Below are positions 10,145 to 19,636 of a stretch of DNA of 64,000 nucleotides, one piece after another. The notes beneath the pieces are model-generated. The model saw nothing but the letters and a program-made list of their open reading frames with translations. It was not told the DNA's origin and did no database searches. Source of the DNA: Sphingomonas sp. (GTDB lineage: Bacteria > Pseudomonadota > Alphaproteobacteria > Sphingomonadales > Sphingomonadaceae); assembly GCA_021732445.1 (NCBI GenBank), contig JAKFUZ010000015.1:1-64000 (forward strand). Reading direction: 5' to 3'. Positions within the stretch are counted from its first letter, which is position 1. Each line of letters begins with the position of its first letter. The position numbers were made by a program, and so were the translations under genes.

Positions 10145-12115
10145 ATGACCGAGACCGAAACCAACGCCGACCCACGGGCAGGCAAGCGCTTTAGCTGGCA
10201 GGTGACCATGCTGGTGGCGACCGCCCTGCTGGGGGTTGCGGTGATGGGTGCGCTCATCGCTATCCTCAGCAACGCCAATCGCCAGCGCGACGACGCGCAG
10301 ACATGGCAGGCGCACAGCTTCGACGTAATGATTTTGGCGCGGACCCTGTCGGGCACGGTTGCGCGCGCCGAGGCGGCGCTTGGCCGCTATGTCATCAGCG
10401 CGGACCGGCAGCTCGGCGTGATTTATGACGATGAGTGGCAAAATGCCGGCGCACAAATCGACCGCCTGGCAAGTCTGACGCGCGGCAGCGGCGGGCAGCG
10501 CGCGCAAATGACGGCCGTGGCGCGGGCCTATGCCGTGCGCGGTGAAGAACTTGCGCAGGTGGCGCTCAGCACCAGGTTCAAGAAGAATGACCAGGCGCTG
10601 GCGCTATATTATCGCGCGCGCCGCTCACCGTCGCTCAAGCAGCTTGATACGATGCTCGACAACGTCATTAGCCACGAGCGCCAGCTTCTGGCCCAGCGCA
10701 CCGAGGAAGCCAGCCGGCTGGCCGCCCGATCAGCCGAAATCGTCCGCTGGCTGATTGGCTTTGGCATCCTGCTGGTCGTCGGCACGATTGCGCTTGGCTG
10801 GCTCACGGTTGCGGTGCTCGCGCGACGCCAGCTTGACCTTGCCGAAACCGATGCCGAGCGCGAGCGCGCGCAGCAGCTTCAGGCCGCCGTAACCGAGGCA
10901 ACCGCCGAACTGCGCCAGCAGGCAGCCGAACGCGAAGCCGCCGAAGAAAAGCTGCGCCAGGGCCAAAAGATGGAAGCGGTCGGCCAGCTAACCGGCGGGA
11001 TTGCACATGATTTCAATAATATGCTTGCCGTTGTACTGGGCGGACTGGAGCTTGCCCGGCGGCGAATGAGCAGCACCCACCCGGCGTTGCGCCACATCGA
11101 CAATGCGGCCGAAGGCGCCAATCGCGCCGCGACCCTCACGCGGCGCCTGCTTGCCTTTTCTCGCGCCGACGCGCTGCTGCCGGCCGCAATCGACCCGGCC
11201 GACCTCATCAGCGGCATGGCAGAGCTGCTCGACCGCACCCTGGGCGACGCCATCGGGATCGAAACCTCCGTCCAGTCGGGCGACTGGCGCATCTGGGCGG
11301 ATCGCCACCAGATCGAAAACGCGCTGCTCAACCTTGCCGTCAATGCCCGCGACGCGATGGGCGCGCGGGGCACGCTGACCATCACCGCCGCGACAAAGGT
11401 GCTGGGCGCCGATGAAATCGGGCAGTGCAAGCCGGGCGATTATGTCGCGATTTCGGTGGCGGACACCGGCAGCGGCATGTCTCCCGAGGTTCTTGAGCGC
11501 GTTTTCGAGCCGTTCTTCACGACCAAGCCGGTGGGCAAGGGCACCGGGCTGGGGCTGAGCCAGATCTTCGGGTTTGTGCGCCAGTCACAGGGCGAAATCA
11601 CCATCGACTCGCGCCTTGGCGAAGGCACCATTGTCACGCTGTTCCTGCCGCGCCACCAAGCGACGGGCGAACCGCTTGCCAACGCAACCGCAAGCGAGCC
11701 GCAGGACGCCGAGCCGGCAGGCCGCACGCTCAGGATTCTCGTCGTCGAGGATGATCCCCGCGTCCTCCAAACCAGCGTTGAAGGGCTTGCCGCGCTTGGC
11801 CATCTACCCGTTGCCTGCGGCGACCCGCTGGTGGCGCTTGCGATGCTTGAGCGCGACGGTCCGTTCGACCTCGTCATGTCGGACGTGCTGATGCCGGGCC
11901 AGACCGGGCCAGAACTCATTGCCGGGGTAAGGGCGCGACACCCGGCACTGGCGGTGCTGTTCGTCACCGGCTTTGCGGGCGACGCTGGCGGCACAGACGA
12001 GTTCGGCGGGCACCCGGTTTTGCGCAAGCCCTTCACGCTTGCAGCGCTTGACCAAGCGATCAGCCTGGCGGTCGCACCCCGCGTGACCCCGGTTCCAGTT
12101 TTGACGGCGGGATGA
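10145..12115 (+). CDS. Membrane hybrid sensor histidine kinase with CHASE3-like sensor and receiver domain
   Basis: A frame of 656 residues from the ATG at 10145. TM1 (about 19-41) is followed by a periplasmic helical domain like CHASE3 (45-198), TM2 (about 200-222) and a coiled linker (225-275). HisKA carries H288 in [17 protein letters not shown]. The HATPase shows [18 protein letters not shown] and [10 protein letters not shown], and a C-terminal receiver has its phospho-Asp at D580 ([11 protein letters not shown]). The H-box places it near CckA-type hybrids, but no PAS domain is seen. No DNA-binding partner is adjacent. It lies 52 bp after spt and before lptFG, suggesting an envelope signal. 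The signal itself is unknown. Confidence 0.9.
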   Translation: MTETETNADPRAGKRFSWQVTMLVATALLGVAVMGALIAILSNANRQRDDAQTWQAHSFDVMILARTLSGTVARAEAALGRYVISADRQLGVIYDDEWQNAGAQIDRLASLTRGSGGQRAQMTAVARAYAVRGEELAQVALSTRFKKNDQALALYYRARRSPSLKQLDTMLDNVISHERQLLAQRTEEASRLAARSAEIVRWLIGFGILLVVGTIALGWLTVAVLARRQLDLAETDAERERAQQLQAAVTEATAELRQQAAEREAAEEKLRQGQKMEAVGQLTGGIAHDFNNMLAVVLGGLELARRRMSSTHPALRHIDNAAEGANRAATLTRRLLAFSRADALLPAAIDPADLISGMAELLDRTLGDAIGIETSVQSGDWRIWADRHQIENALLNLAVNARDAMGARGTLTITAATKVLGADEIGQCKPGDYVAISVADTGSGMSPEVLERVFEPFFTTKPVGKGTGLGLSQIFGFVRQSQGEITIDSRLGEGTIVTLFLPRHQATGEPLANATASEPQDAEPAGRTLRILVVEDDPRVLQTSVEGLAALGHLPVACGDPLVALAMLERDGPFDLVMSDVLMPGQTGPELIAGVRARHPALAVLFVTGFAGDAGGTDEFGGHPVLRKPFTLAALDQAISLAVAPRVTPVPVLTAG

Positions 12116-12214
12116 CAATTACCGGCTGACGCCGCCGCCTGGCGCCGATATAGCATCAGTATGCGGCGCCGCTGCATCGCACCCGTTTTCTGCATCAAGG
12201 CCGCGCTGTTCCGC

Positions 12215-13411
12215 ATGACCTCCATCGACCGCTACATGGCCCGGCTGATCGCGGTGCCGCTGCTCTCCACACTCACCATCTCGGCGATGCTGCTGGTGCT
12301 CGACCGGATGCAGCGGCTGTTTTCGTTCGTGGCGACCGAAGGCGGGCCAATCAGCGTGGTGTGGCGGATGCTGGCCAATCTGCTGCCGGAATATCTGGGG
12401 CTCGGCATCCCCATTGGCCTGCTGCTTGGCGTGCTGCTCGCCTTCCGGCGACTGGCGACAACATCTGAGCTTGATGTGCTGCGCGCGGTCGGCATCGGCT
12501 ATGGCCGGCTGCTGCGGGTGCCCTATATGTTTGCGATTGCGCTTGCGATGCTGAACCTGGCGATTGTCGGCTTTGTTCAGCCCTATGCACGCTATGCCTA
12601 TGAAGGGCTGCGCTACGAGTTGCGCACGGGTGCGCTGGGTGCGTCGATCAAGGTCGGCGAATTTGCGCATCTGGGCGACCGGATGACGATGCGCATCGAA
12701 CAGAGCCGTGACCAGGGCCGCAGCCTCTCCGGCATTTTTGTAAACGCGCGCGCCAAAGACGGGAGCTGGCTCGCCGTTACCGCCAAATCGGGCCAGTTCA
12801 TGGCCACTGATGACCCGGACACGATCATCTTCCGCCTGTCCCAGGGCCAGCTTATTCATTCCGGCCCCGGCATTGCCACGCCGCGCGTGCTGACGTTCGA
12901 CTCACATGACCTGCCGATTGATTTGCCCAAGTTCGGCAATTTTCGTATGCGGGGCGGCGCCAATTTGGAGCTTACCATCCCCGAGCTGGCGCGGATCGGC
13001 GGCGACCGCTCGGCAAGCGCGGACGCGCGCGACACAAGCAAAGCGGCGCTCCATTTCAGGCTGGTGGAAGTGGCGACCATGTTTCTGCTGCCGATGCTGG
13101 CGCTGGCGCTTGGCGTGCCGCCCAAACGTTCCTCCTCGGCGCTCGGCGTGTTCCTGTCGATTGTGATAATCGTGACGTACCACAAGATAAATGAATATGC
13201 CCAAGGCGTTGGCAGCCTGGGCATTGTCGATCCGGTGATCGCGTTGTGGGTGCCGTTCGTGGCTTTTGCCGCGCTCGTCATCTGGATGTACCGGACGATT
13301 GCCTATGTGCCCGGCGGGCAGCCAATCGCGGTGTTCGAGCGCGGTTTTGCGCGACTGGGCAAGCTGCTGGCGGCGCTGTTGCCGGGCCGGCGCAGCCGGA
13401 GCGCCGCATAA
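12215..13411 (+). CDS. lptF: Lipopolysaccharide export ABC permease LptF-like protein
   Basis: The 398-residue permease has the YjgP/YjgQ topology of three N-terminal membrane helices, a periplasmic jellyroll and three C-terminal helices. The opening SIDRYMARLIAVPLLSTLTI and the GLGIPIGLLLGVLLAFRRL segment are typical, and PMLALALGVPPKRS begins the C-terminal membrane part. With LptG and the ATPase LptB it extracts lipid from the inner membrane. I chose the ATG at 12215 because the preceding 18 residues look unlike the family. Its TAA overlaps the lptG ATG. In this probably LPS-poor lineage the cargo may be a glycosphingolipid (inference). Confidence 0.92.
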   Translation: MTSIDRYMARLIAVPLLSTLTISAMLLVLDRMQRLFSFVATEGGPISVVWRMLANLLPEYLGLGIPIGLLLGVLLAFRRLATTSELDVLRAVGIGYGRLLRVPYMFAIALAMLNLAIVGFVQPYARYAYEGLRYELRTGALGASIKVGEFAHLGDRMTMRIEQSRDQGRSLSGIFVNARAKDGSWLAVTAKSGQFMATDDPDTIIFRLSQGQLIHSGPGIATPRVLTFDSHDLPIDLPKFGNFRMRGGANLELTIPELARIGGDRSASADARDTSKAALHFRLVEVATMFLLPMLALALGVPPKRSSSALGVFLSIVIIVTYHKINEYAQGVGSLGIVDPVIALWVPFVAFAALVIWMYRTIAYVPGGQPIAVFERGFARLGKLLAALLPGRRSRSAA

Positions 13412-14508
13412 TGGGCGCGAGTTTCTTTCCGTCGCGCACGGTCGCTTTCTATATCGCGCGGATGTTTCTGGTGCGGATGCTGGCGATTTTGGCCGCCGTG
13501 GCGATGGTGTTGCAGGTGCTTGATCTGCTGAGCGAATCAGGCGTTATCCTAGCCAGCAAGGGCAATGGCAATGCCGAGGTCGTGCGGTATGTGAGCTTGC
13601 GCCTGCCAGAAATCATTGCGTTTCTGCTGCCCTTTGCCGCGCTGCTCGCCACCATCCTGACGCTCAGCACGCTTAACTATAACAGCGAAGTCATCGCAAT
13701 GAAGGCGGCCGGCCTGTCCGCGCACCAGGTGCTGGCGCCGCTGCTGATCGCAAGCCTTGGCGTGGCGGCGGTTTCCTTTGCCTTTAACGACCGCATCGTC
13801 GCCCGTGCCAGTGCCACGCTCAATCGCTGGAAAAAGGTCGATTACGCGCCACTTTCGGCCAATCGCGGCGAACGGCTTAACGTGTGGGTGCTCGATGACG
13901 GGGACATTATCGAGGCCGCCCGCGCGACCGGCACTGGCCCGGCGACGGTGCTGCACAATGTGGCGATTTATGATCGGTCGGGCGGCTTGCTCCACAGCAT
14001 CATCCGCGCGCCGATGGCCGGTTTTGACCATGGCCGCGGGCTCGTGCTTGCCCAGGCCACGTCGTTCGACGTCGCCAGCGGCAAGCTCACCGCAATCGGC
14101 ACCTTCCGCACCGGCGACGGCGTTCGGGCGGATCAGTTTGCCCTAACCAATGTTGATGCCGACGGGCTTTCATTCGGGGAATTGCGCTCGGCAATCCGCG
14201 ACCTGTCCCAGTCGGGGCGGCCGACCAAGGCGCTTGAAGGCACGATGTGGCACAAGATTTCCAGCCCGCTGTCGGCAATGCTGATGCCGCTGCTCGGCGC
14301 GGTCGCCGCCTTTGGCATCGCGCGGTCGGGCAAGCTGTTCATCCGCGCGGTAATCGGCATGGCGCTGGGCTTTGCCTATTTCGTTGCCGATAATTTTGCG
14401 CTGTCGATGGGCAGCCTTGGGGCCTATCCGCCGTTTCTGGCGGCGTGGGCGCCGTTCTTGCTGTTTTTGTTCATTGGCGAGTTGGTGCTCATCCGCACCG
14501 AGGAATAA
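13411..14508 (+). CDS. lptG: Lipopolysaccharide export ABC permease LptG-like protein
   Basis: The 365-residue partner of LptF has the same fold: SRTVAFYIARMFLVRMLAIL, then RLPEIIAFLLPFAALLATIL. A central jellyroll follows, and three C-terminal helices end with FLFIGELVLIRTEE. The ATG shares a base with the lptF stop (TAATG), so they are translationally coupled. It converges on the desaturase gene with only 4 bp between stops, leaving no room for a separate terminator. Confidence 0.92.
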   Translation: MGASFFPSRTVAFYIARMFLVRMLAILAAVAMVLQVLDLLSESGVILASKGNGNAEVVRYVSLRLPEIIAFLLPFAALLATILTLSTLNYNSEVIAMKAAGLSAHQVLAPLLIASLGVAAVSFAFNDRIVARASATLNRWKKVDYAPLSANRGERLNVWVLDDGDIIEAARATGTGPATVLHNVAIYDRSGGLLHSIIRAPMAGFDHGRGLVLAQATSFDVASGKLTAIGTFRTGDGVRADQFALTNVDADGLSFGELRSAIRDLSQSGRPTKALEGTMWHKISSPLSAMLMPLLGAVAAFGIARSGKLFIRAVIGMALGFAYFVADNFALSMGSLGAYPPFLAAWAPFLLFLFIGELVLIRTEE

Positions 14509-14512
14509 GCGC

Positions 14513-15625
14513 TCAGCGGACCGGGCGAACGCCCATGGTGCTGGCGGCCAGACGATAGACCAAGCCGGTCAGCCCGCGATAATTCGCCCGTTGATACAGC
14601 GAGTCAGCGCCAAGCGACGCCGACAGCCGGCGGTGCGCCTCGCCCAGATGATGATAGGGAACGCTCGGCAGCAAATGGTGCAGCGCATGGTAGCGCAGGC
14701 CAACCGGCGCCCACAGGAACGGCAGAACGCCCGGCGGCGGCACGTTCACGCTATCAAGATACTGCGCGGTCACCGACATAGGTTCGCCCTCATTTTCCCA
14801 CAGATGCGCAACCAGCGTGCGGATCTGGTTGATGACCGCAAGCGCGGAGGCGACGCCGAGAAAAATCAGAAACGCACGCAGCGGCAGCACGCCGGTGGCC
14901 ACCGCCGTGATGAGCCCGACCGCCCACAGGCAGGCGCCCGTCTCCTGCCACAGCCACGCGCGGCGAAGCGGCCCCTCGGCCGGGCGGCGGCGGAATCCAG
15001 GGTTGATCGACAGCGACGAATAGCGCGCAATCACCAGCGCGCGCACCGGCGGGAACAGCAGCGACAGCGGGCTCAGCACCGCAAACCGGAAAAGCAAGGC
15101 AATCGGCGCCAGCATGGCCGCGCCCACAAACGCCGGCAGCGACCAGGGCTTCATTAGCGCAAGCGGCAGATATTCAGGGTCTTCGGCGGTGCCATAGCGG
15201 GTGCGCGCATGGTGCAGCGTGTGCACGCCTTCATACATGAACGAGGGCACCAGCAGCGGAATACCCATCAGCAGGTTCCACCCCGCATGAAACCCCGGCA
15301 CCGACAAGGGCTTCACATGCGTCAGTTCATGGATGAAGCTGCTACCGCGATATAGCGCCAGCGCCGCGACGAGGCCCGCCAGAACCGCCCAAAGGCCAAG
15401 CGCGGGCGTCATTGCGGCCAACAGTGCCGCATAGCCAATGGTGACCGAGGCGACAAAATCCACCCAGTAAATTGCCGGATTGGCCTTTTGCAGATCACGC
15501 GTCTGCTCGACAGCCGCGCGCAACATCGCCATATCGTCGGCCGCCCGCGCGCGCGCCGCATCCGCCGCACCGGAGCCGGGGCCAGCCGCAACCGCGGGCA
15601 GGTCAAACGTCGCTGATGTCATCAT
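14513..15625 (-). CDS. Fatty acid desaturase family membrane enzyme
   Basis: The 370-residue membrane protein carries the three histidine boxes that bind a di-iron centre: HELTH, HTLHH and HALHH. Four or more hydrophobic segments surround them. The family inserts double bonds or hydroxyl groups into acyl chains or sphingoid bases. It is divergent from the candidate ceramide synthase gene and faces lptG, so tailoring of the sphingolipid acyl chain or base is attractive but unproven. General membrane phospholipid desaturation is the alternative. Confidence 0.85.
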   Translation of the reverse strand: MMTSATFDLPAVAAGPGSGAADAARARAADDMAMLRAAVEQTRDLQKANPAIYWVDFVASVTIGYAALLAAMTPALGLWAVLAGLVAALALYRGSSFIHELTHVKPLSVPGFHAGWNLLMGIPLLVPSFMYEGVHTLHHARTRYGTAEDPEYLPLALMKPWSLPAFVGAAMLAPIALLFRFAVLSPLSLLFPPVRALVIARYSSLSINPGFRRRPAEGPLRRAWLWQETGACLWAVGLITAVATGVLPLRAFLIFLGVASALAVINQIRTLVAHLWENEGEPMSVTAQYLDSVNVPPPGVLPFLWAPVGLRYHALHHLLPSVPYHHLGEAHRRLSASLGADSLYQRANYRGLTGLVYRLAASTMGVRPVR

Positions 15626-15783
15626 AAAGCCGCCTTTGCCGGTGGATCATGGCCGTACGGTGGCAATATGGGGGCTGCGCGGCCAATCACCAGCCCGCTT
15701 CCGCCATAGACCATCGCCCGTGCTTGACACAATCGGCCGGACAAGGAACGTGGGGGCTGCCATTCGCAACAAAGGCCACGGGC

Positions 15784-16941
15784 TTGACGACCGCTTCCAC
15801 CACCATCCGCCCAATCAGCAGCAAGGCCGACCGCAAGGCCTTTGTCGAGCTGGCATATCAGCTCAATGCCGATGACCCCAACTGGGTGCCGCCGCTCCGC
15901 CGGGAAGCGCTGGGGCTGATCACGCCGGAAGAAAATGGCTGGTTCAGCCACGCCAAGGCCCAGCTTTTCCTCGCCGAGCGCAGCGGCAAAGCAGTGGGGC
16001 GGATTTCGGCACATATCGACACGCTGGCGCTTGAGATGCCAGCCGCAAATGGCTTTGGCCCGGGCACCGGCTTTTGGGGGCTGCTCGATGCGGTTGACGA
16101 AGCAACGGCCCATGCGCTCATCACCACGGCGGAAGACTGGCTGCGGGCGGAAGGTATGACCAAGGCGCTGGGTCCGGTGAGCATGTCGGTCTGGGAAGAA
16201 CCCGGGCTGCTCATCAAGGGCCACGACCACCCGCCCACCGTGATGATGGGGCACCACAAGCCGCACTATCAGCATTGGATCGACGCCGCAGGCTATCTGC
16301 CGGCCAAGCAGTTGATGACATATGAGCTGGACATTTCCGTGCCCTTTCCGCCGCTCGTCAACCGCATTGTGCAGTCGGGCGAAAAGAACCCGCGAATCGT
16401 CATCCGCCAGGTCGACAAGCGCAAGTTTCAACAAGAGGCCGAGATTATTCTGGCGATTCTGAATGACGCCTGGTCCGACAATTGGGGCTATGTTCCGCTG
16501 ACGCAGCCGGAAATTGACGATGTCGGCAAGAAGCTGAAACCCATTGTTTTTAACGACCTGATCCGCGTCGCCGAGCTTGATGGCGAACCGGTTGCGTTCA
16601 TGATCGCCCTGCCCGACCTTAACGAAGCGATCAGGCCGCTGGGCGGCAGGCTGTTCCCGTTCGGCTGGGCAAGGCTGTTGTGGTGGCTGCGCAACCCCCG
16701 GGTGCGCACGATGCGCGTGCCGCTCATGGGCGTCGTCAAGCGCCTGCAATCGTCGCGCATGGCGAGCCAGCTCGCTTTCATGATGATCGAATATATCCGC
16801 GCCGCCTCACACGAAAAATACGGCGCAACGCGGGGTGAAATCGGCTGGGTGCTCGACGATAATCAGGGCATGAAATCCATCGCCGAGACGATCAACAGCC
16901 ATATCAACCGGGTATACCAGATTTACGTCAAGCCGCTGTAA
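15784..16941 (+). CDS. GNAT-fold acyltransferase, candidate bacterial ceramide synthase (bCerS)
   Basis: The ~385-residue protein is of the large GNAT-like family often labelled 'dATP pyrophosphohydrolase' or plain N-acetyltransferase in alphaproteobacteria. Recognisable parts are IRPISSKADRKAFVELAYQL, DDPNWVPPLRRE, a mid-protein LGPVSMSVWEEPGLL, the GNAT-like IRVAELDGEPVAFMIALPD and the end INRVYQIYVKPL. As I recall, the Caulobacter ceramide synthase bCerS is a GNAT-type N-acyltransferase near spt; the location here supports the same role. The TTG at 15784 has an aaagg about 9 bp upstream and gives the family-like N-terminus; an upstream ATG at 15649 would add 45 atypical residues. Confidence 0.6.
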   Translation: MTTASTTIRPISSKADRKAFVELAYQLNADDPNWVPPLRREALGLITPEENGWFSHAKAQLFLAERSGKAVGRISAHIDTLALEMPAANGFGPGTGFWGLLDAVDEATAHALITTAEDWLRAEGMTKALGPVSMSVWEEPGLLIKGHDHPPTVMMGHHKPHYQHWIDAAGYLPAKQLMTYELDISVPFPPLVNRIVQSGEKNPRIVIRQVDKRKFQQEAEIILAILNDAWSDNWGYVPLTQPEIDDVGKKLKPIVFNDLIRVAELDGEPVAFMIALPDLNEAIRPLGGRLFPFGWARLLWWLRNPRVRTMRVPLMGVVKRLQSSRMASQLAFMMIEYIRAASHEKYGATRGEIGWVLDDNQGMKSIAETINSHINRVYQIYVKPL

Positions 16942-16959
16942 CGCGCCGCGACCTTGGCG

Positions 16960-17736
16960 CTATTGCCCGCGCAGCACGGCCCAGGTCGGCGCGTGGTCGC
17001 TGGCCTTTTCCCGCCCGCGATAGGCCTTGTCAACGCCTGCATCCGCCAGCCGGTCGGCCGCCTGGGGGCTCAGCAGCAGATGGTCGATGCGAAAGCCCGC
17101 GTCGCGCTGCCAGGCGCCGGCCTGATAATCCCAAAAGGTCCACACGCCGCCAAATGGGTGGCGGGTGCGCAGCGCATCGGTCCAGCCTTGCGCGACAAGG
17201 CCGCGAAAACCGGCGCGGCTGGCAGGCTGCATCAGGGCATCGTCCTGCATGGCAGGCACCGAATAGGTATCGTCATCATTGGGGATAACGTTGTAATCGC
17301 CGGCGAGCACCACCGGCCGCTCCTCGCCCAGCAGCGCGCGGGCGCGGGCAGCCAGCCGCTCGATCCATCGCAGCTTATAGTCAAATTTAGGCCCCGGCTG
17401 CGGGTTGCCATTGGGTAGGTAGATAGAGGCAACCACGATACCGTCCACGTCTGCTTCCAGATAGCGGCTGTGGTCGTCCTCCGTCTCGCCCTCCAGACCG
17501 CGCTGACGCTCAACGGGATCAATCCCGCGCGCCAGCACGGCCACGCCATTGAACGCCTTTTGCCCGTGCCAAACGGCACCATAGCCGGCTGCGCGGATCT
17601 CCGCTTCGGGGAAGGTTTCGTCGCTCGACTTGAGTTCTTGCAGGCACACCACATCAGGTGCCTGCTCACCAAGATACTCCAGCAAGCGCGGCAGGCGCGC
17701 CTTGATGCCGTTCACATTATAGGAAACGATTTTCAA
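16960..17736 (-). CDS. xth: Exodeoxyribonuclease III
   Basis: The 258-residue protein is an exonuclease-endonuclease-phosphatase fold AP endonuclease. It opens MKIVSYNVNGIKARL. CLQELK holds the metal-binding Glu, LAGDYNVIPNDDD the catalytic Asp/Asn, and KASDHAPTWAVL the catalytic Asp-His. It cuts DNA at abasic sites and removes nucleotides from 3' ends in base excision repair. It follows erpA by 6 bp and converges on the bCerS-like gene with 18 bp between stops. Confidence 0.95.
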   Translation of the reverse strand: MKIVSYNVNGIKARLPRLLEYLGEQAPDVVCLQELKSSDETFPEAEIRAAGYGAVWHGQKAFNGVAVLARGIDPVERQRGLEGETEDDHSRYLEADVDGIVVASIYLPNGNPQPGPKFDYKLRWIERLAARARALLGEERPVVLAGDYNVIPNDDDTYSVPAMQDDALMQPASRAGFRGLVAQGWTDALRTRHPFGGVWTFWDYQAGAWQRDAGFRIDHLLLSPQAADRLADAGVDKAYRGREKASDHAPTWAVLRGQ

Positions 17737-17742
17737 CGCGGC

Positions 17743-18084
17743 TCAAACGGCAAAACTGGCGCCGCAGCCGCAGCCAGACGCGGCATTGGGATTTTCCACG
17801 CGAAATGCGGTGCCGCCAAGCGTTTCGACAAAATCGACCGCGCAACCGCGCACCAGATCAAGGCTGATCGAATCGACCACAAGCTGGGCGCCGCCCTGTT
17901 CCGCCACCGCGTCATCAGCGGTAATGTCTTCTGCCAGACCGAACCGATATTGGAAGCCAGAACACCCGCCGCCATCAACCGACAGCCGAAGGATTGCGGG
18001 CTTGCCCTGCCGCGCCGATATGGCCGCGACGCGGGCCGCTGCCGCCGCGGTCAGCGAAATAGCGGGGGGGGGTTCGGTTGTCAT
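17743..18084 (-). CDS. erpA: Iron-sulfur cluster insertion protein ErpA (A-type carrier)
   Basis: The 113-residue HesB/IscA-fold protein has the three conserved cysteines of A-type carriers: C41 in GGGCSGFQY and C105/C107 in SGCGCGASF. The sequence around VENPNAASGCGCG suits ErpA. Such carriers take Fe-S clusters from the scaffold and hand them to target enzymes. It lies directly upstream of xth on the same strand. Confidence 0.92.
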   Translation of the reverse strand: MTTEPPPAISLTAAAAARVAAISARQGKPAILRLSVDGGGCSGFQYRFGLAEDITADDAVAEQGGAQLVVDSISLDLVRGCAVDFVETLGGTAFRVENPNAASGCGCGASFAV

Positions 18085-18152
18085 GCAACGTCAGATAAGC
18101 CGTCGGACGCCCTCCCGCAACCTCCGGGGGGTATCAAAGCGGCGGCCGCGCG

Positions 18153-19331
18153 TCAGTCCCCCGATTCGTCGCCGCCAATGGCCAGGCCCGGCGCCCGTGC
18201 AACCGCTTGCGCCGTTTGCAGATAATCGGCGTTCTGGAGGAACGGCACGGGGTTAACCGCCTGGCCGTCAATCCGCACCTCATAATGCAGGTGGCTGCCG
18301 GTCGAGCGGCCGGTAGAGCCCATCAGCGCGATGATCTGGCCCCGCGAAACCCGCGCATTGGGCAGCACCAGCAGCCGCGACAAATGGCCGTAGCGCGTCG
18401 AAATGCCCCGGCCGTGGTTGATCTCGACCAAATTGCCATAGCCCCCAGCACGCTCGGCCCGCGCCACAATGCCGTCTGCGGTTGCGTAAATCGGCGTGCC
18501 GATCACGCCGGGAATGTCAACGCCGGCGTGCATGGCGGCACCGCCGCGAAACGGATCGCTGCGCACCCCAAAATAGCTGGTATAGCTCACATTCTGCACC
18601 GGCTGCGCCGACGGGATGGCAATGGCCGCCTTTTCAACAGTATCAAGTTTCTTCCACGTCTGGAAAAGTGAGCGGAACTGCGCATCTGCCTGCGCTTCGA
18701 CGGCCGATTGATTGGCGGGCACCGGCTCATAGGGGCCGCCGACGCCAATATTTCCCGCAGCGAGCCGTTCCGGCGCGATGCCGATGCGCCGATATTTCGC
18801 CACGGCCTGCTGATACCGTTGCTCGGCCACTGCCCGCACCTGTGCCGCAAGCGCCGCCTGGCGGAGTTCAACACGGGCAAAACGCGCGCCCACTTCTGGC
18901 GCCAGCGCGGCTGTTTGCGCGTCGAGCGACGGCGGATTGGCAGCCAGCTCGGCAGGCTGCTTGCCGGTCAGCACTGCGGTGATGAACGCCTGGCGAGCCT
19001 CCACCCGGGCGGCGCGCACATCGGCGATGTGCCTGATGGCCATGACATTGGCCTGCATCGTCTTGAGTTTTGTCTCCAGCCGGGCGAGCTTGGTTTCGGC
19101 CGAGGCGGCAGGTGCCAGCACGCCGGTCATCCCCGCTGCCATAACCGCGGCATTGGCCGCGCCAAATGCCGAAAAGCACAGGGCCACACCCGCTACGCTG
19201 GCAAAAGCTGCCTGTGTGCGACCAGCAACGCTGAACCGGCGAAGGTCGCGCCCGTCGTGCACAATCACGTCCCGTGTCTTGAACAGCTCGCGCAGCGTCG
19301 AACCCAGGGTCGCGATCGAAAACGGCTTCAT
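18153..19331 (-). CDS. M23 family metallopeptidase with coiled-coil region
   Basis: The protein (392 residues from the ATG at 19331) has a basic cytoplasmic start and one membrane segment near residues 40-70 (AAFASVAGVALCFSAFGAAN). A coiled-coil stretch follows (ETKLARLETKLKTMQANVMA). The C-terminal LytM/M23 domain carries MHAGVDIPG, YGNLVEINHGRGISTRYGHL and SHLHYEVRIDG, so both H-x-H and the upstream H...D zinc ligands are present. This predicts an active peptidoglycan endopeptidase, or an activator, in the periplasm. An upstream in-frame start would add 39 residues lacking family features. Confidence 0.9.
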   Translation of the reverse strand: MKPFSIATLGSTLRELFKTRDVIVHDGRDLRRFSVAGRTQAAFASVAGVALCFSAFGAANAAVMAAGMTGVLAPAASAETKLARLETKLKTMQANVMAIRHIADVRAARVEARQAFITAVLTGKQPAELAANPPSLDAQTAALAPEVGARFARVELRQAALAAQVRAVAEQRYQQAVAKYRRIGIAPERLAAGNIGVGGPYEPVPANQSAVEAQADAQFRSLFQTWKKLDTVEKAAIAIPSAQPVQNVSYTSYFGVRSDPFRGGAAMHAGVDIPGVIGTPIYATADGIVARAERAGGYGNLVEINHGRGISTRYGHLSRLLVLPNARVSRGQIIALMGSTGRSTGSHLHYEVRIDGQAVNPVPFLQNADYLQTAQAVARAPGLAIGGDESGD

Positions 19332-19636
19332 AATTTTGCTAATCCCTGGCGACCGACCGGATAGGCCGTTTTCCGGCCTTCCCCAATTAATGCCCGTCAG
19401 GCCATTTGCCGTTCGGATGCCGCTTTGTGACAAGAAGCACCGTCGCATCGCAATAGATGTTTCATATTCTCAGGGCAGAATGAGCAGGTCGTGCGGCGAG
19501 TCGTTGAACTTTGCGCGACATATGGCGTCTAGCCTGCCAGAACAGGGCTGTCAGGCGCCTGGCCGCGCCCGAATCAATCGGGCGTTTGACGGGCACTAAG
19601 CCCACCGGACGCGATTTTCGCGCCGCACAAACGACG
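19332..19636. other. Intergenic region between the M23 gene and bcp
   Basis: No convincing gene is seen in this 305-bp stretch. It contains the M23 gene's upstream region and a perfect hairpin at 19566-19584 (CGCCCGA, loop ATCAA, TCGGGCG). The hairpin lies downstream of bcp on the minus strand and may act in termination or 3'-end protection, although no T-run follows it. Confidence 0.5.
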
